From: Chitinophagaceae bacterium
GTDB lineage: Bacteria > Bacteroidota > Bacteroidia > Chitinophagales > Chitinophagaceae
Reading direction: 5' to 3'
Length of the DNA stretch: 64,000 nucleotides
Assembly: GCA_016710165.1 (NCBI GenBank)
Contig: JADJLJ010000001.1
Span: 1,240,001 to 1,304,000 of the forward strand
Part shown: positions 28,493-36,727 of the stretch, in pieces
How positions within the stretch are numbered: the first letter of the stretch is position 1
How the letters are laid out: each line of letters begins with the position of its first letter
Notes under the pieces: generated by a model
Seen by the model: only the letters and a program-made list of their open reading frames with translations
Database searches by the model: none
What the model was told of the DNA's origin: nothing
Program-made: the position numbers and the translations under genes

Positions 28493-31400
28493 TTAAAAGG
28501 ATACCTGTACCCCGAACACATATGATTTTGGCGTTGGATAGTTTCCTGCAAAAATTCCGTTTGATTTTGGCTCAGGTGAATTACCACTAAATTTGGTAAT
28601 GTAAAACAGGTTATTAATGTTCATAAACAACCTTGCCTGCGACAGCACTCTTGTTTTTGACAAAAGTTTTTTTCCAAAATCATAAGACAGCGTAATTTCT
28701 CTGCAGGCTAAGTAATCACCTTTTTCATAAAATCTTGAATTGTTGCTTTGCAGAACCTGATTTGCATTATTGCCACGGGTATAGTTTTTCTTACCGGCAG
28801 GAGCGCCTACCTGGTCAGCAAAATAAACTTTTGGAATATCGTTCATAGAGTTATCGCCAGAAAAACCTTTCTTCTGCCAGTCAATATAATTGAAGGTACC
28901 CTGATAATTACCGAGTGTTCTTGTAACTAAATCATTGTACAGAATATGACCAACCGCAAAATCCCAGCGGGTATACAGGCTAAAGCCCTTAAACGAAAGT
29001 GTGGTAGAAAAACCTCCTGTAAACTTAGGGTTAATGTTTCCTACGTATACCTGGTCTCTAGAATCAATTGTGTCATTTTTATCTACGTCCATCCAGTTAA
29101 CATCACCGGGGGTGATTTTACCTAAACCAGATGTAAGCCCGGGGCCGGAGATAAGTGCTACAGCATCGTACCTGGTATTAGCAACTGTAGCTATTTCAGC
29201 TGCATTTTGAAAAATAGATATTTGTTTATAGGCATATACAGCTCCAAGGGGCTGGCCTTCCTGTAATCCACTTACCCAAATAACTTTACCAGCCTTGGGG
29301 TCAAAAATTTGAAAACCTCCCTGCCGGTTATTTTCGTTACCATTGAAAGGCAGTTTAGTTATTTTGTTTTTTACAAATGCGATGTTGCCACTTACGTCTA
29401 AGTTAATTCCGCTTTTAGTTTTTAAGATATTTGCGTTAACCGTAAATTCGTAACCTTTATTTTCCAGTTCACCATTATTTGTAGTAATACCACCAAAGCC
29501 GGTATAAGCGGGAAGCACCAGGCTTTGTAAAATATCGCTGTTAAGCCTTTTGAAGTAATCAAAAATTATTGTAACCTTATTTTTCAATATACCAATGTCC
29601 AGTCCTATATCTGTTGTGGTGCTTTTTTCCCAGGTTAATTTTGGATTAACCGGCAGTGTATTTAGAAATCCCAAGCCACCGTTATAATTGCCTTGTGAGC
29701 CGTAACCACCTTGCACATCATAATTACCAATGCCGGAAGCATTTCCATTTACACCATAGCTTATACGTGGCTTAATGGAAGAAACTACGTTTGCAACAGC
29801 TGACCCTTTATAAAATTTTTCATTGTGCAAGTTCCAACCCACTGAAATGCCCGGAAAAAATCCCCATCTCACTTTTTCTGCCAGGCTGGATATACCGTCT
29901 GCTCTGTGGACAAAAGTGAGTAAATAACGGTTGTCATAGTTGTAATTTATCCTGCTGAAGTTGGAGATAATCCTGAATTGAGATTTACTGCTGAAGTTAC
30001 TGCCAGGTGCAAAAACAGTAGAAGCATTGACGGTTGTAATATCATCTGTTGGGGCGCCGGTACCGGAAACCTGTGTACTTAAAGATTTCTGACCAAATGA
30101 TTCAGCGCCAATCATTGCTTCAATATTATGTTTCCTTCCAATGGATTTTGTATAATTGATAATGCCATTAAATGTTTTTTGTACGGTTCTTCCAAATGAA
30201 GCAAATGCAGGCCTTGTAGTATTAAACCCTTGCGGATTGGTATAGAGTTGTCCGTAAGTCTGTGTTGCTTTTGTAAAGCCGTCATTCACATTTTCAAACA
30301 GGTAAATATTACCAGAGAGTTTTACAAAAAGGTTTTTCATAATGTCGTACTTCACAAAGGCATTACCAGTAATCCTATTAACTTCATTGTTTCTTATGTT
30401 TTTATTCAACCAATATAATGGGTTGCCGTCTGTAATACCATTTCCAGGATTAGGAATAGTTTTTGCAGAATCAAGCCAGGGGTTCATCGTTGGCCAAAGT
30501 CCAATATTTCTGTAAAGTGTATTAATTTCTCCTCCTATTACCCCAAATTGAGAAGAAGTGGAGAATGTGGCCCCTGAGCCAACTTCCAGGTTTGGCTTAA
30601 CCTTGTAAGAGCCATTAATGTTTCCTGAAAACCGCTTATAGTCCGAGCCTACTATTATTCCTGTTTCTTTATAATAATCAAAGCTGGCAAAATATTTTCC
30701 CCTGTCGTTACCCCCTGTTACATTTACATAGTGGTCATCTGTATTACTATTCCTGAATACCAGGTCAGCAACTTCACCACCATGGTCCTTAAAAATGATT
30801 GTACCGCCATAAGGGTCACCAACGGTATCCCATCCACTATTGAGAAGGTAAGCATTGGAGGCATCATACTTTCTGATGTCGAACAAGTTAAAATCTGCAA
30901 TACCTGTGCCGGAGGGTACCCCCGGCCCTGTTGGTAAACCATATCCTCTTGATTGATTAACTGCTGTAAGTGATCTTTGGCTATTGAAATTTCCCAACCG
31001 GTTATAATAGATATAATCTTTTGCACTCAGGTAGTTATAATCTTCTCTGTTTCTATTTAAACCTTTTACATATTTATATGATACTTGTGCCGTTCCAGAT
31101 TTTCCCTGTTTTGTGGTAATAAGTATCACACCATTTGTAGCCCTTGTCCCATAAATTGCTGTTGAAGCCGCATCTTTCAATAATTCAATAGATGCGATAT
31201 CGTCACTTGGTATATCATTGAGTGAACGTATTATTCCATCAACTACTACTAATGGCGAGACATCACTGCTGATGGTAGAATAGCCCCTCAAAAGAATTGA
31301 AGGAGCCCCCCCGGGTGTTCCTGAATTATTCACTACTCTTATACCGGCTATGGAACCTTGCAGAGCCGTAGCAACATTTGACCTTGGGGCATTTTTAAGC

Positions 31401-31792
31401 ACAGCATTATCAAGCTTGCTAATCGAGCTTGTAAGATTTCGTCTTGATTGTGTACCATACCCGACAACAACAACCTCACCGAGATTGGATGCTTCCGTTT
31501 TCATAGAAAGTGAAACATTGGATGAAGTACCGACAGTAACTTCTTGAGAAGTAAATCCTGTAAATGAAAAAACTAATACATCCCCCTGCGATGCGTCAAT
31601 GGAAAATTCACCATTGCTGTTTGTTTGTGTACCAGTATTTTTTCCTTTTACAATAATGTTCACGCCCGATAATGGCTTATTATCCTCATCAGAGGTAATC
31701 TTACCGGAAATTTTTTGAGTTTGCGACCAAACAGTCGCTGATAGGAGAATGCAGGCTATCGAAAGCGAGACTCTCATAATTGCAGATTTCAT
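28493..31792 (-). CDS. susC: SusC/RagA family TonB-dependent outer-membrane transporter
   Basis: About 1099 residues from the ATG at 31792. A longer frame from 31831 adds 13 residues lacking signal character and would start inside the predicted operator. Signal peptide, then a carboxypeptidase-like domain (KISGKITSDEDNKPLSGVNI), TonB box-like EVVVVGYGTQ, plug (PLVVVDGIIRSLNDIPSDDIASIELLKDAASTAIYGTRATNGVILITTK pattern, given here by its key parts: SIELLKDA and AIYGTRATNG) and a 22-strand barrel ending in VFGVQVSF with the terminal Phe. With SusD it imports glycans into the periplasm using TonB energy. It is first in the minus-strand locus and divergent from the gntR gene. Confidence 0.96.
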   Translation of the reverse strand: MKSAIMRVSLSIACILLSATVWSQTQKISGKITSDEDNKPLSGVNIIVKGKNTGTQTNSNGEFSIDASQGDVLVFSFTGFTSQEVTVGTSSNVSLSMKTEASNLGEVVVVGYGTQSRRNLTSSISKLDNAVLKNAPRSNVATALQGSIAGIRVVNNSGTPGGAPSILLRGYSTISSDVSPLVVVDGIIRSLNDIPSDDIASIELLKDAASTAIYGTRATNGVILITTKQGKSGTAQVSYKYVKGLNRNREDYNYLSAKDYIYYNRLGNFNSQRSLTAVNQSRGYGLPTGPGVPSGTGIADFNLFDIRKYDASNAYLLNSGWDTVGDPYGGTIIFKDHGGEVADLVFRNSNTDDHYVNVTGGNDRGKYFASFDYYKETGIIVGSDYKRFSGNINGSYKVKPNLEVGSGATFSTSSQFGVIGGEINTLYRNIGLWPTMNPWLDSAKTIPNPGNGITDGNPLYWLNKNIRNNEVNRITGNAFVKYDIMKNLFVKLSGNIYLFENVNDGFTKATQTYGQLYTNPQGFNTTRPAFASFGRTVQKTFNGIINYTKSIGRKHNIEAMIGAESFGQKSLSTQVSGTGAPTDDITTVNASTVFAPGSNFSSKSQFRIISNFSRINYNYDNRYLLTFVHRADGISSLAEKVRWGFFPGISVGWNLHNEKFYKGSAVANVVSSIKPRISYGVNGNASGIGNYDVQGGYGSQGNYNGGLGFLNTLPVNPKLTWEKSTTTDIGLDIGILKNKVTIIFDYFKRLNSDILQSLVLPAYTGFGGITTNNGELENKGYEFTVNANILKTKSGINLDVSGNIAFVKNKITKLPFNGNENNRQGGFQIFDPKAGKVIWVSGLQEGQPLGAVYAYKQISIFQNAAEIATVANTRYDAVALISGPGLTSGLGKITPGDVNWMDVDKNDTIDSRDQVYVGNINPKFTGGFSTTLSFKGFSLYTRWDFAVGHILYNDLVTRTLGNYQGTFNYIDWQKKGFSGDNSMNDIPKVYFADQVGAPAGKKNYTRGNNANQVLQSNNSRFYEKGDYLACREITLSYDFGKKLLSKTRVLSQARLFMNINNLFYITKFSGNSPEPKSNGIFAGNYPTPKSYVFGVQVSF

Positions 31793-31817
31793 AACAGCAG
31801 TTTTTATCGTTAATTGT

Positions 31818-31834
31818 ATTATGTATGACATAAT
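31818..31834. promoter_or_regulatory. candidate GntR/FadR-type operator at the susC start site
   Basis: ATTATGTATGACATAAT is an inverted repeat with arms ATTATGT/ACATAAT around ATG. It contains the GT-N3-AC core usual for FadR-subfamily operators. It begins right after the predicted -7 element of susC, over the expected start of transcription, so bound protein would block the promoter. Confidence 0.6.
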
Positions 31835-31866
31835 AAAGATAATGGTATATCCTGACCTTAGCCAAA
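31834..31866 (-). promoter_or_regulatory. Bacteroidota-type promoter of susC
   Basis: On the minus strand TTTG (31866-31863) is followed after 21 bp by TATCTTTA (31841-31834), close to the TTTG / TANNTTTG consensus with one mismatch in the last base. It lies about 42 bp upstream of the susC ATG. Confidence 0.55.
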
Positions 31867-31947
31867 TATTTCATAAAAAAGTTATTAACATTATGAAAAT
31901 CAAATATTAGAAAGAGGCTTTACTAAAAATAAAAAATCATATCTTTA

Positions 31948-31961
31948 GTATTAAGTAATAC
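31948..31961. promoter_or_regulatory. palindrome upstream of gntR
   Basis: GTATTA-AG-TAATAC, a perfect 6-bp inverted repeat 7 bp before the gntR start and just after a TATCTTTA -7-like element (31940-31947). It may serve autoregulation. It differs from the susC-side palindrome, so it could also be a site for another protein or a chance A+T palindrome. Confidence 0.35.
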
Positions 31962-31968
31962 ATATTTT

Positions 31969-32682
31969 ATGACAACTGAGATGCTTACAGAAACATTTAA
32001 GTCCATAGAAAATACCAGTCTTGTTGACAGAGTGGAGTCGAACCTGGTGCAGCTCTTACAACAGCAAAAGTTGAAAATCGGGGATTCTATACCAACTGAA
32101 CTGGAACTTGCCGAAAGGCTTGGCGTAAGCCGTACTGTAATAAGAGAAGCCTTGCTCCGGCTTAGGATGATGGGGCTGATTGAATCAAAAAAGAAAAAAG
32201 GCGCTGTTATTACCAGCCCTGATTTATTTGGTAATATGAGCAAGAGCATGAATCCTCATATTCTTACGCCTGAAACATTGAGGGAAGTATTTGAAATACG
32301 GTTAGTGCTGGAAATAGGAATGGCTGATTTGCTTTTTCATCGCATTACAAAAGAGGATATTAAAGCCCTGCATGAAATTGTGGACGACGAACCCCCGGCA
32401 ACTCAATATCATCTATTTAATATTGAGCATGAAATTGCCTTTCACGGTAAACTGTATGAGATAACTGGTAATGAAACCATGAAAAAATTCCAGAAAATGT
32501 TATTGCCCGTTTTTGATTATGTACATAACAGCGGATTATTAAAAAAACAGCCTTTGTTAAAAATGTTTGTTTCCCATAAAGAGCTAGTGGATATTCTGGA
32601 GGATGGGACTCCCGAGCAATTTAGAAATGGTATGAGAGACCATCTTGAGAACCATTTTGCCAGGATATTCGATTTACCATAG
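31969..32682 (+). CDS. GntR family regulator, FadR subfamily
   Basis: 237 residues. The N-terminal winged helix (about 18-85) contains IPTELELAERLGVSRTVIREALLRLRMMGLIE, a standard GntR recognition helix region (key part SRTVIREAL). The C-terminal all-helical FCD-type domain has HEIAFHGKLYEITGN and HKELVDILEDG, where His and Asp residues usually bind a metal that holds the ligand. The gene is divergent from susC with 176 bp between them, containing the promoter and operator. It is likely the repressor of the sialoglycan locus, released by sialic acid or a breakdown product, as NanR is. The ATG at 31981 is an alternative start. Confidence 0.92.
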   Translation: MTTEMLTETFKSIENTSLVDRVESNLVQLLQQQKLKIGDSIPTELELAERLGVSRTVIREALLRLRMMGLIESKKKKGAVITSPDLFGNMSKSMNPHILTPETLREVFEIRLVLEIGMADLLFHRITKEDIKALHEIVDDEPPATQYHLFNIEHEIAFHGKLYEITGNETMKKFQKMLLPVFDYVHNSGLLKKQPLLKMFVSHKELVDILEDGTPEQFRNGMRDHLENHFARIFDLP

Positions 32683-32859
32683 TTTGTGCCACGGCGCTGC
32701 TTTACCAGTTGCTAACCATATAAATATAAAATTGCTGACAAAATAATACTGATACTTACAATACCTTATTTTCGCTTCTTTCTCTGCATGTGATTTGATG
32801 TTTTTTCTGTTGCAGTTGATGTACATTCATCTGCTGAAAAAACATTAAATCAGATGCAG

Positions 32860-33979
32860 ATGCCCCGGCCCCATTGGCTACGACCATTATGGCCCAAGGG
32901 TAAGGGATGGGAATTTTATAAGCAAAAACAAAGAATCATAATAAATGAAACCGGGAAGTTATTAAAAGAGGCCCTGGCAAAGGAAGCTATCCGGGCTTTT
33001 CAGTGATGTACAAATAATATCAAAATTGGCTGCCAGTGGATTCAATATCGAATCAAAAAAGGTAAGTGCCCTGTGGCGGAATCCATTTTACTGTGACATC
33101 AATACTAACAAACTGGCAGAAGAGCCTGTAAAAGGCAACAGGGAGCCAATTGTATCCATTGATGACTTTATGAGGGTACAACAAATCTTACAAAAAAATC
33201 CATCAGGGTACCAGCATAAAAAAGAAGTTGATGACAGACCACTGACCCGCTTGCTCCGCTGTGATATTTGTGACTGCTTTATGGTAGTTTATAAAAACAA
33301 TCAAAAGAACCTGCATTATTACAGGTGTTTAAAATGCAACGGGGTTAGCCTCTGTGCCAAAACTTCCCCAACTTCAAAAAAGAAAAGTGCTGAACAGCTA
33401 TTCCTGGAGTTACTTAATCAATTTGAAGCACCTGGTAAAATAGCCTCCTTGATTGAAATACAACTAACAAAACTATTTGCCAATTATAACGCTGAAAATT
33501 TTAATACTTCGAAACAACTTGAAACCCAATTAGCAACTACTCAAAGCCAGATAAAACAGTTAAAAATCAGATTTGGACTGGGACAAATTGATAAAGAAAC
33601 GCATGAACTTACCAAACAGCACCTTACTGAACAACTACTTGAAATCACCAAAGCATTGAATAACAGGAAAGTGACAATATCTAACCTGGAAAACCTGCTT
33701 TCAAATTCTCTGAAAAAACTTGAAAACATCAGTAAAATATGGACTTCCAGCAATCTTGAGGAAAAACGTAGATCACATAAAACATTGTTTCCGGATGGTA
33801 TTTTTTATGATGCCAAAAATCATCAATATCTAACCAGAAATGTTAACAAATTTCTTGAATTAGTGTCCTCAATTTCAGCTATTTGTGAGCAAAAAAATAA
33901 CGGGAACTTTCAAAATTTTATTGAAAATTCCCGTCCTGTATCGGGGAGCAGACTTGAACTGCCGACCTTCGGGTTATGA
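32860..33979 (+). pseudogene. large serine recombinase remnant
   Basis: The open 33026-33979 frame carries the C-terminal parts of a large serine recombinase: ALWRNPFYCD of the recombinase domain, a zinc ribbon (LLRCDICDCF with later YRCLKCNG) and a long coiled coil (SKQLETQLATTQSQIKQL onward). Upstream, pieces GYDHYGPRVRDGNF and RIIINETGKLLKEA occur in two other frames, so at least two shifts are present. The catalytic resolvase domain with the Ser is missing. The last 14 codons run into the tRNA gene on the opposite strand, so the original ending is lost. It is the right-hand mobile remnant of the island. Confidence 0.87.
33901..33933 (-). terminator. terminator after tRNA-CAT
   Basis: Stem CGGGAA/TTCCCG extended by TTTCAA/TTGAAA with one C-A mismatch and an A+T loop, followed on the minus strand by TTATTTTTTT. 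It begins 6 bp past the tRNA 3' end and ends the predicted array-tRNA transcript. It lies inside the decayed recombinase frame. Confidence 0.75.
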
Positions 33980-34012
33980 ATCCGATGCTCTAACCAGCTG
34001 AGCTACCCCGAC
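33939..34012 (-). tRNA. tRNA with CAT anticodon (Met, possibly Ile2)
   Basis: Cloverleaf of 74 bases. The acceptor stem GTCGGGG/CCCCGAT has one G-T pair at 1-72. U8 and A9, a D stem GCTC/GAGC, the loop TTCATAA with CAT, a five-base variable loop AGGTC and T arm GGCAG-TTCAAGT-CTGCT follow. CCA is not encoded. The anticodon stem TCGGA/CCCGA has an A31-C39 mismatch, which is unusual. Elongator Met is most likely; Ile2 (lysidine-modified) cannot be ruled out. The 3' end faces the island and shares CCCGATAC with position 6640, as for an integration site. Confidence 0.88.
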
Positions 34013-34476
34013 AAATACTTATAAGTTTTATTTCTCAGCAGACTTCAACTGCTGTCCGCCAATTGGCGGATATGAACCCGATGCTCTAACCATCCGACAA
34101 CCGGCGGATACCCCGACAAATACTTATAAGTTTTATTTCTCAGCAGACTTCAACTGCTGTCCGCCAATTGGCGGATATGAACCCGATGCTCTAACCATCC
34201 GACAACCGGCGGATACCCCGACAAACATTTTTAAGTTTTATTTCTCAGCAGACTTCAACTGCTGTCCGCCAATTGGCGGATATGAATCCGATGCTCTAAC
34301 CATCCGATAACCGGCGGATACCCCGACAAATACTTATAAGTTTTATTTCTCAGCAGACTTCAACTGCTGTCCGCCAATTGGCGGATATGAATCCGATGCT
34401 CTAACCATCCGATAACCGGCGGATACCCCGACAAATACTTATAAGTTTTATTTCTCAGCAGACTTCAACTGCTGTC
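34013..34476 (-). repeat. 105-bp tandem array of degenerate tRNA copies
   Basis: Four units of exactly 105 bp (starting 34013, 34118, 34223, 34328) and a 44-bp partial unit (34433-34476). On the minus strand each unit starts GTCGGGGTA, keeps TGGTTAGAGCATCGG and TTCATA of tRNA-CAT, and keeps a T-arm-like hairpin CAGCAG-TTGAAGT-CTGCTG. The D stem is replaced by TCCGCCGGTTGTCGGA and the anticodon 3' side plus variable loop by the perfect palindrome TCCGCCAATTGGCGGA. The 3' acceptor strand is lost. Units 1-2 and 3-4 differ at two positions, which shows stepwise duplication. There is no spacer variation, so it is not CRISPR. Confidence 0.9.
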
Positions 34477-34486
34477 AAACGGGGTG

Positions 34487-34494
34487 CAAATATA
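34487..34494 (-). promoter_or_regulatory. -7 element upstream of the tRNA array
   Basis: Minus-strand TATATTTG is an exact TANNTTTG match, 10 bp before the array. A TTTTG lies upstream but at shorter than usual spacing, so the -33 part is uncertain. Transcription from here would run through all degenerate copies into tRNA-CAT and stop at 33901. Confidence 0.55.
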
Positions 34495-34519
34495 GTCCAT
34501 TTCAACAAAATTCCGGCTC

Positions 34520-36598
34520 TTAAGCACTCAGAAGTTGTTCGATCCGCTTAGACAGTTTTTCAGCACCGGGCAACATGGCCTGCTCCAGTATCGTATTCAT
34601 GGGCACGGCCGGTAAATTCATGGCGCCCAGCACCTCCACCGGGGCATCCAGCCATTGAAAACAGGTTTTTGAGATCCGGCCTGCCAGCGCTTCTGAAAAA
34701 GAATTGTCCTGTTGTTCCTCGGTAAGTACCAGGCATTTTCCATGCTTTTTCACGGTTGCAAAAACAAGTTCCTCGTCTAATGGGAACAACGTGCGCAGGT
34801 CAATGATCTCAACCCGGCCGGGGAAATTCTTAGCGGCTGCTTTTGCCCAGTAAACTCCCATTCCGTATGTGATCACGCAACAGCTTTCACCGTCTTCCAC
34901 GCAATCATCATCTGCGGGTAATACAATATTTCCTTTACCTAATGGAATGATATAATCCCGGGAGGGTTCAATGGTCTTTGCGTCTTCTGTGCCAGGCACT
35001 TTGCTCCAGTAAAGTCCTTTGTGCTCCAGCATCACCACCGGGTTGGGATCGAGGAACGCCGCTTTTAAAAGTCCCTTCATATCGGCCGCATTGCTGGGGT
35101 AAACGATCTTGATGCCTTTGATGGAAAGCAAGGTGGTTTCCACGCAACCGCTGTGATAAGGACCGCCGCCGCCATAAGCGCCTACCGGTACCCGTATCAA
35201 TGTCTGTACCGGGAATTTCCCGCAACTGAGATAACAGCTTTTTGAGATCTCTGTTACCAGCTGATTCAGGCCTGGGTAAATATAATCTCCAAACTGAACT
35301 TCCACGATAGGTTTCAGGCCGGTTGCACACATGCCAACCGTAGACCCGATGATATATGCTTCCTGTATGGCGGTATTAAAAACCCGGTGGTCGCCAAACT
35401 GTTCGGCAAGGGTAGCTGCTTCCCGGAAAACGCCGCCCAGCCTTCTGCCTACATCCTGCCCGTACAAAAGCGCTTCGGGAAAATCCTCCATGATCTCGCG
35501 TATGGCAAATAATGCCGCATCCACCATCAAAACTTTTTCTTTACCGGTCCCGATAGCTATCGGGATTCTCTCTCCCTGTTCATCGGTGATACCCGTAGGC
35601 ACAAAAACATGGTTACCGACCGTTGCGGGATCAGGTTCGGGTGCGGCAACAGCTCCCTGGAAATGATGCGCCACTTCTTTTGCCGCTTCTTCTTCTATAT
35701 GAACAAGGTGTTCCTCATCAATACCCATCTCCTGTAATTTTTTGCGGAGTTTTGGGCCGGGATCATCTGCCGAATGTTTGGCCAGGTCTTCATCCGTTCG
35801 GTAAAATTCTTTCCGTACGCCGCTGGTGTGATGCCCAAGCAAAGGAACCCTTGCATGCACCAAAAACGGATGCCGTTCCCTCCTCACTTCCTCTACCACA
35901 TTTTTCATCACATCATAACTCTGTAAAAAATCACTGCCGTCAATACTGATGCGTTTTATACCCTTGAAACCCTTTACCATTTCATTGGCATTGGTGGTCC
36001 TTGCTTCCTCCGACGTAACACTGATGCCCCAGCCATTATCCTGCACCAGGTAAATAACAGGCAACTGGTGCAATGCGGCAAACTGGAATGCTTCACTCAC
36101 TTCCCCCTCCGTAACCGATGCATCGCCCAGTGAACAGATGACAACCGGTGGTTCCCCGTTGGCACCCCTTTTCAGTTTATCCGACTGTATTTTTTCCAGG
36201 AATTTCACTCCCTGCGCAATCCCGGTGGTGGGGATGGCCTGCATTCCGGTGGCGCTGCTCTGGTGGATGATGGTGGGCTTATCTTCTCCCCGGTAATTGG
36301 GATGAGAATAATATTCCCGGCCACCGGTAAATATATCATTGCCTTTGGCAAGCAACTGCAGCATCAGTTCATAAGGAGAAAACCCAAGCCCGAGCAATAA
36401 ACTTTCATCCCGGTAATAAGGACTTACAAAATCACAGGGCAGCAACTGAAAGGCGGTGGCCAGTTGAATGGCTTCATGTCCACGACTGGTGGAATGCACA
36501 TACCTGCAAATGGGCCTGTTATCTTCATAGGTGGTGGCCATGGCCTTTGCCTGGCACATCAACCGGTAAGCCCTTAATAAAATATCCTTGTCGGTCAT
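34520..36598 (-). CDS. branched-chain 2-oxoacid dehydrogenase E1, alpha and beta fused
   Basis: 692 residues. The alpha half (1-about 330) has the thiamine diphosphate motif GDASVTEGE...DNGWGIS and the SRGHEAIQLATAF and YYRDESLLLGLG segments. The beta half (about 350-692) has LLYGQDVGRRLGGVF, EAYIIGSTVGMCATGLKPIVEVQFGDY (in parts) and the C-terminal VEIIDLRTLFPLD. It oxidatively decarboxylates keto acids from Val, Leu and Ile, passing the acyl group to a lipoyl E2 encoded elsewhere. A short linker carries residues IPIAIGTG encoded by an 18-bp palindrome at 35548-35565, in frame. The stop lies 43 bp from the tRNA array. Confidence 0.94.
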   Translation of the reverse strand: MTDKDILLRAYRLMCQAKAMATTYEDNRPICRYVHSTSRGHEAIQLATAFQLLPCDFVSPYYRDESLLLGLGFSPYELMLQLLAKGNDIFTGGREYYSHPNYRGEDKPTIIHQSSATGMQAIPTTGIAQGVKFLEKIQSDKLKRGANGEPPVVICSLGDASVTEGEVSEAFQFAALHQLPVIYLVQDNGWGISVTSEEARTTNANEMVKGFKGIKRISIDGSDFLQSYDVMKNVVEEVRRERHPFLVHARVPLLGHHTSGVRKEFYRTDEDLAKHSADDPGPKLRKKLQEMGIDEEHLVHIEEEAAKEVAHHFQGAVAAPEPDPATVGNHVFVPTGITDEQGERIPIAIGTGKEKVLMVDAALFAIREIMEDFPEALLYGQDVGRRLGGVFREAATLAEQFGDHRVFNTAIQEAYIIGSTVGMCATGLKPIVEVQFGDYIYPGLNQLVTEISKSCYLSCGKFPVQTLIRVPVGAYGGGGPYHSGCVETTLLSIKGIKIVYPSNAADMKGLLKAAFLDPNPVVMLEHKGLYWSKVPGTEDAKTIEPSRDYIIPLGKGNIVLPADDDCVEDGESCCVITYGMGVYWAKAAAKNFPGRVEIIDLRTLFPLDEELVFATVKKHGKCLVLTEEQQDNSFSEALAGRISKTCFQWLDAPVEVLGAMNLPAVPMNTILEQAMLPGAEKLSKRIEQLLSA
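35548..35565. repeat. 18-bp perfect palindrome inside the E1 gene
   Basis: TCCCGATAGCTATCGGGA, length divisible by three and in frame, coding for PIAIG in the alpha-beta linker. A related degenerate copy occurs at 47447-47464 between genes, which marks it as a dispersed short repeat rather than part of the enzyme. Confidence 0.75.
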
Positions 36599-36631
36599 TT
36601 AATACAGCAGCATCGAAGATGAAAAAATAGA

Positions 36632-36651
36632 CCTGCTTGACGGCAGGCAGG
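36632..36651. repeat. short intergenic palindrome
   Basis: CCTGC and GCAGG arms around a 10-base loop in the 129-bp gap between the E1 gene and the FAH gene. It resembles a dispersed hairpin; it lacks a T-run for either neighbour, so I do not call it a terminator. Confidence 0.4.
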
Positions 36652-36727
36652 TTCGGTCAAAGGTATAAAATAAAAAATCGCTGATGCGTGAACAGCGATA
36701 TAGGAAGCATTTAAATTCCGTAAAGCC

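Noticed and set aside
32683..32850. A gene between gntR and the recombinase remnant
   Set aside because: The stretch is A+T-rich without open frame, hairpin or promoter that I can support.
33937..33979. C-terminal residues SGSRLELPTFGL of the recombinase frame
   Set aside because: These codons are the antisense of tRNA-CAT, not a protein domain.
34013..34476. CRISPR-like appearance of the 105-bp array
   Set aside because: Units are contiguous and nearly identical over their full length, with no variable spacers and no cas genes; they align with the neighbouring tRNA.
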